Source of the DNA: Lytechinus pictus
Taxonomy: Eukaryota > Echinodermata > Echinoidea > Temnopleuroida > Toxopneustidae
Length of the DNA stretch: 64,000 bases
Assembly: GCF_037042905.1 (NCBI RefSeq)
Contig: NC_087253.1
Location: forward strand, 15,297,501 to 15,361,500
Direction: 5' to 3'
The notes under the pieces are model-generated. The model did not search any database and had not been told where the DNA came from. It worked only from the letters and a program-made list of their open reading frames with translations. The number at the start of each line of letters is the position of its first letter. The stretch's first letter is position 1. Positions 1 to 10,564 of this stretch are shown in pieces. The translations under genes and the position numbers were made by a program.

Positions 1-403
1 TTTAAATAAAATATGAATGAATACAATACGTACTGTAGTTTATCAAACCTTGGTGGCTTGATCGTATCTCTCTCGAAGCCATTTCAAATATCCATGATCA
101 AAATTACCTGATATTGAATAAAATAATGTTAATGCATCGTTGGTATAGCTTGACATTGACAAGCGTATTGGAATAATTCCCGGTAATATATTTTACCTCT
201 CCTTAATAAAAACCTAATTGGATAATTTTTGGGCCAAATTTATAACTCCGCGTTTAACCGAGCTTCCCATTGCATGCACTGCAATTCGAAAAGTACACTT
301 TGGTTGAGGTGAATGCTGTGTATTACGATACTATGGGCGTATTTCAATGTTTTATTTTATTAATACTATGCAACGATGCTGGCAAAGAAATTGCTTATAT
401 ATT
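1..403. other. No recognisable gene or repeat
   Basis: AT-rich sequence with stop codons in all frames. I see no splice-site-bounded exon, RNA gene or clear repeat here. Confidence 0.5.
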
Positions 404-1206
404 GCGTTTATCCGCCACTTTTTTACCCTAGAATCATGATCTGAATCATGATTCAAATCATGATTCTGCAGAATTGAATATAATCATGATTAGAATCACA
501 AACATGAAACACGAAAAAAGGGGCGTTTGGAAAGACGTTTCTGCAGAATCACGTACGAAAATGTTCGAATAAACGATATCGTGATTACAATCATGATTCT
601 ATGACCTCACTGTTGTGTCGGGCTATTTTCGATTTGACTCTTGCCAAGCTCAAGGCGCTCTGTATGCTCATTGTATGTACATGATTATGTACTACGCATG
701 CATTTCTTGTCATGTTCAAGTTCTGTGTTGGTCATCGCAACGTCCACTACTTTTCATTTTTTGGTCATGTCTTCAACTTCAAGTTCTAGTAAATGAATTA
801 ACTGGACAGACAATGATCTCAGTTGTTGTTGAGTATACAGTATCAATATTAAATTGGATCTACGCTGAAATTCACTTCCGAACACCATTATGGATAAACT
901 AACAAGATGAATAGAAGCATATGGACCCTATATGATAGAAGTAAACAACATGAGGTCCCGGGCATGAGGTATAAACTGAATTCTGGAAGCAAAAGATTTT
1001 TCGAGCGCCGAAACACGTGCGAAAAACTTCCTCTGTCAAACTGCGCACTAGTGATGCGCACTGGATTGGCCCGAATCTGAGGAGAAACAGCATTGGAATG
1101 AAGGTCGTCTAAACGCTGATTCTGTGATATTGTGATTCATGTTTGTGTTTTGAATCATGATTCAAATCATGATTCTGGCTTGAGGTCGCATAAACGCAGC
1201 CCAATG
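404..1206. mobile_element. TIR element rich in AATCATGATT palindromes
   Basis: The left end (TGCGTTTATCCG near 404) is matched in inverted orientation by the right end (CGCATAAACGCA near 1190-1203). Behind each end lie several AATCATGATT palindromes (about 433-490 and 1148-1172) and a conserved ATCACAAACATGAA segment in opposite orientations. This is the layout of a non-autonomous DNA transposon with subterminal palindromic repeats. There is no transposase frame. Exact ends and target duplication are not resolved. Confidence 0.5.
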
Positions 1207-1489
1207 TAATAATTCCATATAAAGCATTATAAAGCTGTTTATAATATTTGTTTTGTCTATTATTTTTAGGACATTCCAAACAAGTGTTGTCTAAAAATAT
1301 GAGTGAACATAATGATGTATCATACCTAAATTTAAATACACGCATGGGAAATAAGAAATAAGAAATTATATTCTCGAGAAAAGTGGCGCACCAGGAAAGT
1401 CGTCAGTATGGTGAAGAATCTCCTTACAAAAAAAAAAAAAGAATTCCGTCAACAAAATTTCAGAAAATCCTCCCAAAATCATGAAAATG

Positions 1490-1530
1490 AGGTGGGGGGT
1501 GGGGGGGGGGGGTGGGGGGGGGGGGTGGGA
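1490..1530. repeat. G-run (potential G-quadruplex)
   Basis: Interrupted poly-G tract of about 38 bases with several runs of 5 to 12 G. Similar G runs occur in many dispersed repeats of this window (11250, 19027, 22039, 23670, 31133, 40290, 62597). Confidence 0.8.
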
Positions 1531-1592
1531 AGTGAGAGGGGATAGGCCATCAATATTCTGTTAGGGAGAGTACTCTGCCCCCCCCAACCCGG

Positions 1593-1841
1593 TACACTGC
1601 AAAAACTCTGGTGTTGATTTAACACCGGCCCGCGGAATCTTTATATGTACCCACCAGAGAAGTGTTAAACAACACCAGTTTCGTTTTGGTCTAACACCAG
1701 ATAGTTGTTTATACAACACCAATTAGTATTAAAACAGCATCGGTTTGATTCCAAACTGGTGTTGTTTCAATACTTCTCTGGTGTGGACATTATATAGATT
1801 CCGGGCTGGTGTTAAATCAACACCGGAGTTTTTGCAGTGTA
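1593..1841. mobile_element. Palindromic MITE with TA target duplication (copy 1)
   Basis: The element runs from CACTGCAAAAACTC (1595) to the inverted GAGTTTTTGCAGTG (ending 1839), with TA on both sides. The first and last roughly 45 bp are near-perfect inverted repeats containing GGTGTTGATTTAACACC. The interior carries repeated CTAACACCAG / CTGGTGTTG words. TIRs plus a TA duplication are the mark of Tc1/mariner-type MITEs. A diverged second copy lies at about 25088-25455. Confidence 0.8.
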
Positions 1842-2796
1842 GGCTAGTGTTCTCGAGACTGCACTGGTCTTTGCTACAGGGGATCAACGAAGTTCATGGA
1901 TCAACTTCCCCGGGCAATAGTTGACTACATGCCCTTCTAACGTCTAAGCAGTCGATGGTGGAAATTATATACCGTGCCAGACAAATATCGCATTCCCAAT
2001 GTCATACATGGAAAAAAATAAAGAATGTTTGGAGATTCAGGAAATATGAAGAGTACAGTAGTGCAATGAGAGCAGCATTCTTTGTGAAACATGGCGCCTT
2101 GAAAATATTAGCCTGAAGCCAGGGTTGAACCAAAAGAGAATGACAGGAAAATATCGACTGATAAAAAAATGTGAAATCTGAGCGGCAGCGAAAGATCGGT
2201 TGATAGATATAATGTGTACTGTCCTGTATGATTTTCGTCTTTTCATCACATTAAAATTATTCTCTTTTATTAGAGGAAATCACGTGACAGTTGAATGATG
2301 GGAGACCAATCCTGCATTCGGGAACTTTGAGATTGAAATCGACGAAAAAGAAATATGGAGAATAAGATAAGGACATTTAGATTTTTAGGTTTTGTTTCTT
2401 GAGGTTTATTTCAAAATCTGAAATTCTTCTTCTTCTTTTTTTTCTATAAGATACTTGCAGAAATATAATTTTCACACTGTTTAAATGAATTCCAATAAAT
2501 CTTAACCTAATGAACATTCGTCAGTTAGTGATAACTCAACGTATTATGTGTGGGTGTCAATTGAGGTTTTTTAAACGTTTATCAATCACTTATGATTATT
2601 TCACAATTGGTGGTGCGACTGCTTACAACCGTTGCGATTGTGTGCAACATATATTGTGACCAAGTGATCGCAAACGGTCGCACGAGCAATTGTGAAAGCC
2701 CCTTTACGTCTAGGCCGACCTTTAACGCTACCTTCCGAATCGTGACCAGGGCTCGAACCTCGACATCCATAAAAATTTGTAACTTCCCTCATCATG
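1842..2796. other. No recognisable gene
   Basis: Unique-looking AT-rich sequence. The frames present lack splice sites and protein-like composition. I see nothing that can be supported. Confidence 0.4.
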
Positions 2797-3056
2797 TTTC
2801 TGTTTCTGTTTATGATAGATCCCGTAGGAACTTGGCAGAGCAGTTTTTGCTGGTAAACGCCAAGCTGGTATATAACATATAGGAAACATCTTACGTCTAG
2901 GTTAATCAGTCATAGTGGGCGCCTGACCTAATAGACGGCAGATATTACTCTAGGCTCTTTCTATAAAAGTGGAGACGATGGCAGAGTTGGGATTCGAACC
3001 CACATCCTTGCGATTATGAGTCCAATGCTCTAACCACTAGACCGCACGACCCGGTG
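2797..3056 (-). mobile_element. tRNA-derived SINE, family 2 (copy 1)
   Basis: Read on the minus strand, the right end is tRNA-like. It has an A-box-like segment (TCTAGTGGTTAGAGC) and a B box (GGGTTCGAATCCC near 2990-3002), followed by a unique body ending in a TTTCTG-rich tail near 2797. A second copy in the same orientation lies at 40544-40808 and shares GGTATATAAC, AGTCATAGTGG and AGTGGAGA(C/T) segments in the same order. The tRNA part does not fold as an intact tRNA. Confidence 0.75.
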
Positions 3057-3605
3057 TCCATGTAGCTTGGACGACAAACGCACGCCACAACTCCAAGTTC
3101 TAATGATTTTTTAAATGTAGCGTACCAATCTCCAACAATTTGCACCCGACCTTCAGCCATAATTCAAATGGAAATGGAAATCAGCGAGCCATTACAGTCC
3201 ATGAATTACGACCCATTCCACCGGCTCGACCCTTGAATTTGACCTTTGACCCGAGGTCACGGGGGTCAAACGATGACATGAGAAAATGAGGTAGTGATCG
3301 GTCGATGAGTGGTGTTGAATTTCGGAAAAGTGAATTCTTCAGATTCACTTGTCTTACAAAAAGGGGTTATTCTAAATATAGTATAGTGATTATGGACTCG
3401 ATAAAAGAAGTAGGCCTATGTATAGGGTCTCTTATGGGCGGATCCGGGATTTCTGGCATCCTTCGAGGACGCCATGCCCATCTCCCAACGGAGAATGTTC
3501 TCATTACCACCCTTTGAATACAAGACTGTGAGTCCCTTTTGGGTACAATTTTGTACTCTTATAATTTGTTCCTGCAACGTCAAGGGTGAAATTAGCTACA
3601 TCATA
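3057..3605. other. No recognisable gene
   Basis: Sequence between a SINE and a MITE. I see no convincing coding exon. A short segment near 3430-3500 contains GGGCGGATCCGGGATTTCTGGCA, resembling the GGATCC-rich ends of dispersed repeats elsewhere in the window. Confidence 0.35.
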
Positions 3606-3796
3606 TACACTCTTAAAACAAATCAGTCAAATAGACTAGATCAGTAGACAGCTGGGTGCAACCGATTGTCTAGTGACATTTCTGACATATAGCCTATTCT
3701 AGTCAGAAATAACCATGTTCTAGTAAAATACGACTGGAAAATAGTCAAATATGAATATAATAACAGTTGCACCCAGCTGATATGTTTTAGAGTGTA
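3606..3796. mobile_element. Palindromic MITE, TA-flanked
   Basis: TACACTCTTAAAAC at 3606 is inverted at the right end as GTTTTAGAGTGTA (ending 3796). A second nested pair, CAGCTGGGTGCAAC and GTTGCACCCAGCTG, sits just inside. The short length, inverted ends and TA flanks fit a Tc1/mariner-like MITE. Confidence 0.7.
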
Positions 3797-4265
3797 GGGT
3801 ACACAGTAGAACTCCTCACAGACTTTGGGAATGCCGAAATTGCACCTTAAAACGTGCACATCAGGCTGCAAACAGGAACAAAAAGATGTATTCTTTACCT
3901 CAGTCACACGATTGCACACCATAAGTGCTGTCAGTGATGCTGTAAATCTGGTGCTTTCCTTACTGTGCGCCTGAAAAAAGGGGTCGATTTGTGAGACATT
4001 TTTTTATTTCTTATTTTGCACCCTAATGGTTTCATGCGCCTTTAAAGATATAGATCTAGTTAATAAACAAATCTAGGGTGCAGAGTTGTACTCTTTACAT
4101 TGCACCTGTTCCTTTGAACGTCGGGATTGTACCTGAAAAGGTGCACACCCGGGTGCAAATTAACAGGAACAAACGGGTACATTATCACTTGGGGTGCAAG
4201 ATTGCATCCAAACGGAGCTGCCAATGTACCATTAAGGGTGTAAACTTGAAATTTTTTAGTACCTG
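3797..4265. repeat. Internally repeated GTGCA-rich sequence
   Basis: Two segments (about 3838-3900 and 4125-4190) share the order GCACCT..AA..GTGCACA, then TGCAAA..ACAGGAACAAA. They look like a diverged direct repeat rich in GTGCA and GGTGCAA words. No family was recognised. Confidence 0.4.
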
Positions 4266-5136
4266 AGGTAAGCTTCGATAAGCTTGAGACATTCTTGAAG
4301 TGTTCGGCATCGTTCGAGGACGACATACTCATCTTTCGTCAAAGAATGGTCTCATTTGTTTGGTTGTACTTGTACGGAACATGCTGAAATCATCTAGGAC
4401 GATATTATTATGTTTCCCTCGGGCACCTCTCATGCCATCAACCCCGTCACTCACCCGTTAAAGGTAGCTGGCGAGGTCCATTAAGGAGGTAGGCCTATAC
4501 CTCTTTCGTTCTAAAAAGAATTCTGTTTTCATTTCTTTTCAACAAAATACAAATACAGTTTGGTCAAATAAAATTGAGTCGATGCAATTAACAATATTTT
4601 ACAATTCTCACTTCGTGAGAATAATACGAAGTCCGTGTTTATATCACATAGGATGAAAGGACGACTCTACCCCCTCCCACCATCCCACCCTAGATACGCC
4701 CCTGGACCACTGCAATACGACCAACCCCTCCCCAATTGGCACATTGAGCTAAAGGGGTGTGGCGTAAGGGGCAAAATTTCTAATAAGTAGCGAGCGAGCG
4801 ATTTTTTTGTTCTTTTTTAAAATGAGAATTTATTGTGACAGCAATCACAGTATTTTACATAATTTTCAGAAAATCTTTTCATATTTTATGATGTTATCTT
4901 TTTCCTTTCCTGTTTTAATTTTTCTCCTCTTTCGTTTTATTCATTTTCTTGGTCGTAAATCTTTCGGGGGTCCAGTGCCCCAAGCATCGCCAGCGTCTCC
5001 CCAACCTCCAGAAAATGACGTTCAATTGATTATTCAAATTTGCACATAGCCCAAGCATAGACCTGTAGCAAGTCTATATGATAAATCCTACATTAAATAA
5101 AATTTTAATAGTTTTTGGTTTTCAGATGAAGTTATA
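4266..5136. other. Intergenic; fragment of a dispersed repeat
   Basis: The stretch from about 4755 to 5056 (GGCGTAAGGGGC, GCGAGCGAGCGATTTTTT, then GGGGTCCAGTGCCCC) matches, in the same order, the sequence at about 16940-17135 inside the LRR gene. The rest is AT-rich with no feature I can name. Confidence 0.4.
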
Positions 5137-5276
5137 CTTAATTATAATATAGGATTTGTATAGCGCACGTATCCACCTTGCTAGGTGCTCAAGGCACTCC
5201 TATATTACCCCGGCTAAGCTCGGCTACCGATTCTGGTGCGCACAGCTTTAGTGAGGAATTACTTCCTGCCGGTACC
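5137..5276 (-). mobile_element. SINE family 1, tail half (split by the LTR element)
   Basis: This is the (ATT)n-tail half of a tRNA-derived SINE. It matches the left part of the intact copy at 57340-57610 (TAGCGCACGTATCCAC, AGGTGCTCAAGGC, TATTACCCCGGCTAAGCT). The SINE continues at 10837 after the retrotransposon, with GTACC duplicated on both sides of the insertion. Confidence 0.85.
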
Positions 5277-5535
5277 TGTAGAGTTCCAGTTACACAATAT
5301 TTAGAAGGCTTGAGAGACACGTGTGTATAGTTTGACTACTTTATTGGAACTAAATTCATTTGTACAATTAACTTTCATTTTAGCATGGATAGAGAGAGTA
5401 GTACAGAGTACTTCATCTCATTGGAATGTGTGGTTACCTGAGTCATCATCTTGTGATGTCTCACACAAAGAAGTTTCACAGAAATTAACTAAAGTCCTTT
5501 CACTTTAGTATTACTATGATTTCCCAATCATAACA
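5277..5535 (-). repeat. 3' LTR of the Ty3/gypsy element
   Basis: 259 bp, from TGTAGAGTTCC to ATAACA on the plus strand. Identical to the copy at 10578-10836 except for one base. The 61-residue plus-strand frame inside each LTR is a by-product of LTR sequence, not a gene. Confidence 0.95.
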
Positions 5536-5546
5536 TCCCCCTTTTC
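5536..5546 (-). other. Polypurine tract
   Basis: On the minus strand the bases directly before the 3' LTR read AAAAGGGGGA, a typical plus-strand primer site for Ty3/gypsy reverse transcription. Confidence 0.8.
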
Positions 5547-6181
5547 AGTTATGAATTTTCACAACTAAAAAATTCAGAATTATCAATATGGTTTTTATAA
5601 ACAATTTGTTAAATCCTCTTCAAAGAAATTTGATGCTGTGATTATTAACATTTCATTTCATTTCAACAAATTTGATTTTGTATGATTGTACACTCAAGAT
5701 GAATAAAAGAGCATACAATAAAAGATTATTCTTCAATATAATAATACAAAGAATCATATAAACATAGCATTGGTAAAACATAAACATGCATACATTTATC
5801 CTGAGATGAAGTTTGTTAATCAGTGTCCAATTTATTCTTCTTAATAATTATTGTTCAAATTTCTTCAACTTCTGTATATCGTCCATAGGGTTCTTCATGG
5901 CTGAATTCAGTGTCCATTTAAACTATTCAGATAATAATAATATGTCATACTCATACTTCCTTCCAGACATATTTAGGCATTATTTTTACAACAAAATAAT
6001 TTCCAAACTAAGAAACAAAATAATAATAGTCTAATACTACATTACATAAAATATTAAGAACTGCAAAGTAAACAATGCTCAACTTGGCTGGGTCAGGCAG
6101 AACTTAAACTTTCATTGAATGATTTTAATCACTTTACTTTCCCTTCTCTCTTCATGTTTTTTTTGTGTTTTTGTTTTTAGT
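5547..6181 (-). other. 3' untranslated part of the retroelement
   Basis: AT-rich sequence between the end of integrase and the polypurine tract. No additional env-like frame is visible. Confidence 0.6.
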
Positions 6182-8290
6182 TTATGTCCCATATCTCTCT
6201 GGTGGTTTGATATGTCTGCCATATTTGGTAGTGTAACCTTGTTTCGGCTGGGTTGTGCGTTGAGATGAGTTTTGAGGGGTATTTGGTGGGTTGTCATGAG
6301 AAGTTTGAGTCTGATTATTGTATTCATCATTTTGATGTAATGGATTCAGACTTTCTTTTGTTTTGTTGAGATCTTTACGATTTCGACGGTAGTCTACGCC
6401 TTCAGCTTGTACAATGTATGAGCGTGGCTCTTTACAAATCCTCACAACGATTGCTTTTTGCCAAATTTTAGGATTTCTTGTACTTCGCATCCTAACAACA
6501 TCTCCAATAACCAGGTTGGGGAGAGTATGTGTTGTTTTGTCATAGAACATTTTCTGTTTCTCTTGTTGTTTCTTGAGCTTTGTGTTAACGTTCTGTTGCG
6601 TTTTAGGTTTAAGTAACCTCTTGTTTGTTGGAAGGGGTGTTCTTGTCCTTCGTCCCATTAGTAGTTGGGCAGGAGAAGCATCTAAACCTTCCAGAGGTGT
6701 GTTGCGATATTGTAGCAGTGCTAGATGTATATCGCTAGATTTGCGCAGCAAATTTTTTGCTATTTTGACAGCGCTTTCAGCTTTCCCATTGGATTTGGGA
6801 TATCCAGGGGAACTTGTTACATGTTTGAATTTATACTCCTGGCTGAATTTCTTAAATTCGCTCGAAGCATAACATGGTCCATTATCTGATACGAATTCGT
6901 TCGGTATCCCGTATCTAGCAAAATGCTCTTTGCAGTGCTTTATGACTGTTGATGTTGTCATGTTTTTTAGTTCGCAAAGTTCAAAGAAACTAGAGTAATA
7001 GTCTACCAGTATTAAATGGTACTTTCCATTTAATTCCAAGATATCTGAGCCTACTTTTTGCCATGGTTGGTCTGGTTTTGTGTGACCAATCATTGGTTCA
7101 TTTGCATTGTTTTGCTTATATGTGTTGCATATTTCACATGAAGCAACTATGTCTGCAATTTGTGCTGACATGCCGGGCCAGTACATGATGTCGCGTGCCA
7201 ATTTCTTAGTCTTTTCTATTCCTTGGTGTGCATGACCATGTACTTTTCCGATCATCTTTTTTCGAAGTGATTTTGGTATTATCACTCGCGCATCTTTGCA
7301 TATTAATTCATCTTCTACTGTTAGTAGTTCTCTATACTCCCAGAATTGTCGAATTTCTTCACTGACCTCCCTTTTTTCATTTGGCCATCCAGCTAGGATT
7401 GTTTTGCGGAGCTTTTGTAGCGTTTCATCCTTTTTAGTTTCATCTTTTATTTCTTTCATTCGTTCGTCTGCGATGGGAAGTTTGTCAATGATGCATATGG
7501 GTATCTCTTCCACATCAACATCATCACTTTGATTGGCTAGGAAATTTCTACTGAGGCAGTCGGATATGAAAAGGTTGACGCCTTTTTCATATGTTACGCG
7601 CAGATCATATTTTTGCAGATTGAGGAGCATTTTTTGGAGTCGCGGTGGGGAAGCATGCAGTGGTTTCTTGAATATCGTTTCAAGTGGTTTATGATCCGTT
7701 TCTACATCCACTGTGCGTCCAAATATATATTGGTGAAATTTCTTACAACCAAATACAATCGCGGCTAGCTCCTTCTCAATTTGGGCATATCGTGTCTGAG
7801 CATCGGTAAATGCTTTTGACGCATATGCCACTGGATGTCCATTTTGTAGTAGGACTGCGCCCGTGCCTGCTTGCGATGCATCTACACTTAACTTGACTGG
7901 TTTACTTACATCGTAGTACTTTAACACTGGAGCATTTGTTACCGCTTCTTTAAGCGCTTTGAAACTTGCTTCTTTTTTGTCATCCCAGTGCCATGCCACA
8001 TCTTTTTCTAGTAGTACTCTAATTGGTGCTGATTTCTCTGTCAAGTTAGGGATAAACTTGCCTAAGTAGTTTACCATTCCTAGGAATTGTTGAACACCCT
8101 TTTTACTCTGTGGGGTAGGCATCTTTGTGATTGCCTCTATTTTCTTTGGGTCTGGTTTTAGTCCTTCTGTAGATACTATGTGTCCCATGTATGTGACCTG
8201 TGTTTGCCTGATATGGCATTTGTCTGGGTTGAGTTTGATGCATTTTTCTCTGCACCTTTCTAGTACTTGCTTCAACCTTTGATCATGGAC
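6182..8290 (-). CDS. Retroelement pol fragment: RT end, RNase H, integrase
   Basis: An open frame of about 697 residues. It begins in the RT thumb/connection region (YMGHIVSTEGL, QQFLGMVNYLGKFIP). It continues through RNase H (LSVDASQAGTGAVLLQ at about 125-145; TDHKPLE). Integrase follows, with an HHCC zinc finger (HAHQG...CEICN at about 345-385) and a DDE core with acidic residues in SDILE, VSDNGP and GKAESAV (about 412-505). A chromatin-binding-like C-terminus with a basic tail completes it. There is no natural ATG at the start: the frame is the downstream part of a gag-pol polyprotein, separated from the upstream frame by a frameshift near 8276-8290. Length and order are normal for Mag-lineage pol. 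Confidence 0.9.
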   Translation of the reverse strand, partial: VHDQRLKQVLERCREKCIKLNPDKCHIRQTQVTYMGHIVSTEGLKPDPKKIEAITKMPTPQSKKGVQQFLGMVNYLGKFIPNLTEKSAPIRVLLEKDVAWHWDDKKEASFKALKEAVTNAPVLKYYDVSKPVKLSVDASQAGTGAVLLQNGHPVAYASKAFTDAQTRYAQIEKELAAIVFGCKKFHQYIFGRTVDVETDHKPLETIFKKPLHASPPRLQKMLLNLQKYDLRVTYEKGVNLFISDCLSRNFLANQSDDVDVEEIPICIIDKLPIADERMKEIKDETKKDETLQKLRKTILAGWPNEKREVSEEIRQFWEYRELLTVEDELICKDARVIIPKSLRKKMIGKVHGHAHQGIEKTKKLARDIMYWPGMSAQIADIVASCEICNTYKQNNANEPMIGHTKPDQPWQKVGSDILELNGKYHLILVDYYSSFFELCELKNMTTSTVIKHCKEHFARYGIPNEFVSDNGPCYASSEFKKFSQEYKFKHVTSSPGYPKSNGKAESAVKIAKNLLRKSSDIHLALLQYRNTPLEGLDASPAQLLMGRRTRTPLPTNKRLLKPKTQQNVNTKLKKQQEKQKMFYDKTTHTLPNLVIGDVVRMRSTRNPKIWQKAIVVRICKEPRSYIVQAEGVDYRRNRKDLNKTKESLNPLHQNDEYNNQTQTSHDNPPNTPQNSSQRTTQPKQGYTTKYGRHIKPPERYGT

Positions 8291-8292
8291 AC
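8276..8292 (-). other. Frameshift break in retroelement pol
   Basis: Protein similarity to gypsy RT leaves one frame and continues in another within a G/C run about 12 codons past the LVDD motif. It could be a small indel in this copy or a sequencing error in a homopolymer-rich spot. The position within the RT domain argues against a programmed frameshift, which normally sits between gag and pol. Confidence 0.7.
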
Positions 8293-10049
8293 TTTCTGAG
8301 GGGCCATATTAGAATGTCATCTACCAGAACCTCTACACCTTCTATGTCGCTAAACATATCGGTCATAATTCTTTGAAATATCTCACTGGCAGAGTTGATT
8401 CCAAATGGTAATCTAAGAAATCTATATCTGCCGTAGGGCGTATTAAATGTGAGAAGTTTTGAACTCTCATCATCAAGAGGAATCTGCCAGAAACCGCAAT
8501 TAGCATCTAATGTACTAAAGATCTGTGCGCCGGCTAGATTATCGGTAATGTCATCAATTGTCTTCATCGGGTAGTGTGGTCTTTTTATTGCTTTATTTAA
8601 GTCCCTAGGGTCTAGACATATTCTTACCTTATTCTTCCCTTTCTTTGCTACTGTGACCATCGAACTTACCCATTGTGTTGGTTCTGTTTGCTTTACTATC
8701 ACACCCATTTCTTCCATTCTATTGAGCTCATTTTTCACACCTTGTTTTATTGCTACTGGGACTTTCCTTGGAGGATGGATTGTTGGACTGATTGATTTAT
8801 CAACATCTAAATGCTGTGGTTCCCCCATACATCCAAGGCCTTCAAACACGTCTGTGTATTGGTTTGCCAAATTATCATCTTTGATTGAATCTGCCCTCTT
8901 TACAAAGCCTAGTAATTCAGATGACTCAAGTCCAAGTATGGATTTGGCATCTCTATCAATCACCTCAAACTCAATGTTATGGAATTTGTTCTTCCTCACA
9001 CATGTTAGGGTACATTTCCCCAAATGTGATTTTTCAACGTGTTCTGTATATGACATCAATCTTGCTTTTGACTTGCCAATTTTTGGCATCCCTAGCTTTT
9101 TATAAGCCTTAGCAGCCAGTATATTGCATTGAGCACCTGTATCAATTTTGAATTGAGCACTTTTGGTTGTTGCTTTTTCTTTATGCCTGTTTTTGTCAGA
9201 AAGAAATGTGAGATTGACATACCATTCTTTTTTCGATTTCTCCTCTTTCTGCTGGACTCCATTGATGGCGTCGACGTGGAACTCTTCACTGTCGGCATCA
9301 CTGTATTCACTGTCCTGTTGGATGTCATGGATCCCTCTTTTGCTGGGGCGATGACCCTTTTTGTTGCGAGTTTGTCCTCTAGATGGAACCTTCCTTGATG
9401 TACGGTCTCTGTCATTATCTCGATCCCGATCTCTACACATGGTGCTGAAATGGTTTTTCCTTTTGCAGGTATGGCATTCTTTGCCATATGCAGGGCATTT
9501 TCTGGGTGGATGCTTATTTCCACACTTAGGGCATGTCTTCCTAATCATCGATGTCGCCTGCATTGCATGAATGTTCTGTTTGGGCTTCAGCTCTGCAATG
9601 TGTTGCGAAGTTATCTCAGTTGCCTTGCAAATGTATATTGCTTTCTCCAAAGACAAGTCTTTTTCTCTGAGTAGTCTTGCTCTGGTACCATCATCACGTA
9701 TTCCAACAACAATTCTGTCTTTTATCAGACTGTCTCGAAGATGCTCAAACTCACATGATTTAGCTTTTTTCTTCAAGTCTGTGACGAACTGGTCAAATGA
9801 CTCGTTTTCATGTTGAAATCTTGTGTTGAATACATGTCTCTCAAAAGTCACGTTGGACTGTGGCTCAAAATGTACAGTGAATTTCTCCAGCAAGTCTTTT
9901 AATGTCGGTGCTACAGGTTGTCCTGACGATGAAATGTCCTGCTCGAAAGAAAATGTGTTATAAATTTCTAACGCCTCTTCACCAATAATGTGAAGCAGTG
10001 TCGCTGTTTGTACTTTTGAGTCCTTTTTGTCAAGTCCACTAGCTGTTAA
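8283..10049 (-). CDS. Retroelement Gag (C-terminal part)-protease-RT fragment
   Basis: This long frame covers the Gag capsid region (LLHIIGEEALEIYNTF), two CCHC-type zinc knuckles (about residues 190-222 counted from the ATG at 10106; CPKCGNKHPPRKC and CHTCKRKNHFSTMC) and an aspartic protease with a DTGA motif near residue 322. The first part of RT follows (RICLDPRDLNKAI, LPFGINSASEIFQ) with its LVDD catalytic motif about 12 residues before the stop. The stop is caused by a frameshift: homology resumes at once in another frame. The apparent ATG at 10106 lies inside an inserted MITE, so it is not the real start. The true N-terminus is at 10537-10448. Confidence 0.9.
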   Translation of the reverse strand, partial: LTASGLDKKDSKVQTATLLHIIGEEALEIYNTFSFEQDISSSGQPVAPTLKDLLEKFTVHFEPQSNVTFERHVFNTRFQHENESFDQFVTDLKKKAKSCEFEHLRDSLIKDRIVVGIRDDGTRARLLREKDLSLEKAIYICKATEITSQHIAELKPKQNIHAMQATSMIRKTCPKCGNKHPPRKCPAYGKECHTCKRKNHFSTMCRDRDRDNDRDRTSRKVPSRGQTRNKKGHRPSKRGIHDIQQDSEYSDADSEEFHVDAINGVQQKEEKSKKEWYVNLTFLSDKNRHKEKATTKSAQFKIDTGAQCNILAAKAYKKLGMPKIGKSKARLMSYTEHVEKSHLGKCTLTCVRKNKFHNIEFEVIDRDAKSILGLESSELLGFVKRADSIKDDNLANQYTDVFEGLGCMGEPQHLDVDKSISPTIHPPRKVPVAIKQGVKNELNRMEEMGVIVKQTEPTQWVSSMVTVAKKGKNKVRICLDPRDLNKAIKRPHYPMKTIDDITDNLAGAQIFSTLDANCGFWQIPLDDESSKLLTFNTPYGRYRFLRLPFGINSASEIFQRIMTDMFSDIEGVEVLVDDILIWPLRKCP

Positions 10050-10443
10050 AGAGAAATTCCAGTATTTGCAGTAAACACTGATTTCATGAGAAAGTCTGTA
10101 AAACAAGGCTTAATTGTCAGTATATCATCGAGGATCTAGATCTGGTACAGTTACATAAACTGAACTTTGTGAAATCTTGAAATCTACGCTGAAAAATGTT
10201 CACACTGAAGATCACCAACACAGATAGGCACACGTGGGACAGTGTATTATTATTGCTAAAATAAAGACCCGACGGAAGTGACCGAATCCGCGCTTATTTT
10301 GCTTATTTCTCAGCAATTACACAATTTCTTCCAGAATCCTTTGGCACATATTTTTTATTCATACAAACAGACACTTAGGTGGTCATTATATTAGATTCTG
10401 TAAAAAGTCATTTTTAGATCGTTACCAAAACTGGAATTTATCT
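10050..10443. mobile_element. TTAA-flanked MITE inserted in retroelement gag
   Basis: 394 bp with inverted ends: AGAGAAATTCCAGT at 10050 and ACTGGAATTTATCT ending 10443. TTAA is duplicated on both sides (10046-10049 and 10444-10447). Removing the element and one TTAA leaves the gag frame in phase across the junction, so this is a secondary insertion into an older continuous frame. A TTAA target is the mark of piggyBac-type transposition. A diverged relative, without perfect ends, lies at about 56173-56421. Confidence 0.85.
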
Positions 10444-10447
10444 TTAA

Positions 10448-10537
10448 GTACAGCTCAAAACGCTGTTTCCACCTCTTCCAGTTATCTGTGATGTTGCCCT
10501 GTAGAGAAAAGGCTTCTGGTGGTCGCATGCCATCCAT
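10448..10537 (-). pseudogene. N-terminal 30 codons of retroelement gag
   Basis: An ATG on the minus strand at 10537 opens a frame with the tryptophan-rich start usual for Mag-type Gag (NWKRWKQRFELY). It runs into the MITE at the TTAA site and meets a stop inside it. The rest of Gag continues at 10049. This ATG, not the one at 10106, is the likely original start. Confidence 0.8.
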
Positions 10538-10564
10538 TTTCACTAGATAACAGTCAGTTTTTTA

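Noticed and set aside
8653..9816. Plus-strand frames of up to 150 residues across the retroelement
   Set aside because: They are antisense shadows of gag-pol with no homology of their own.
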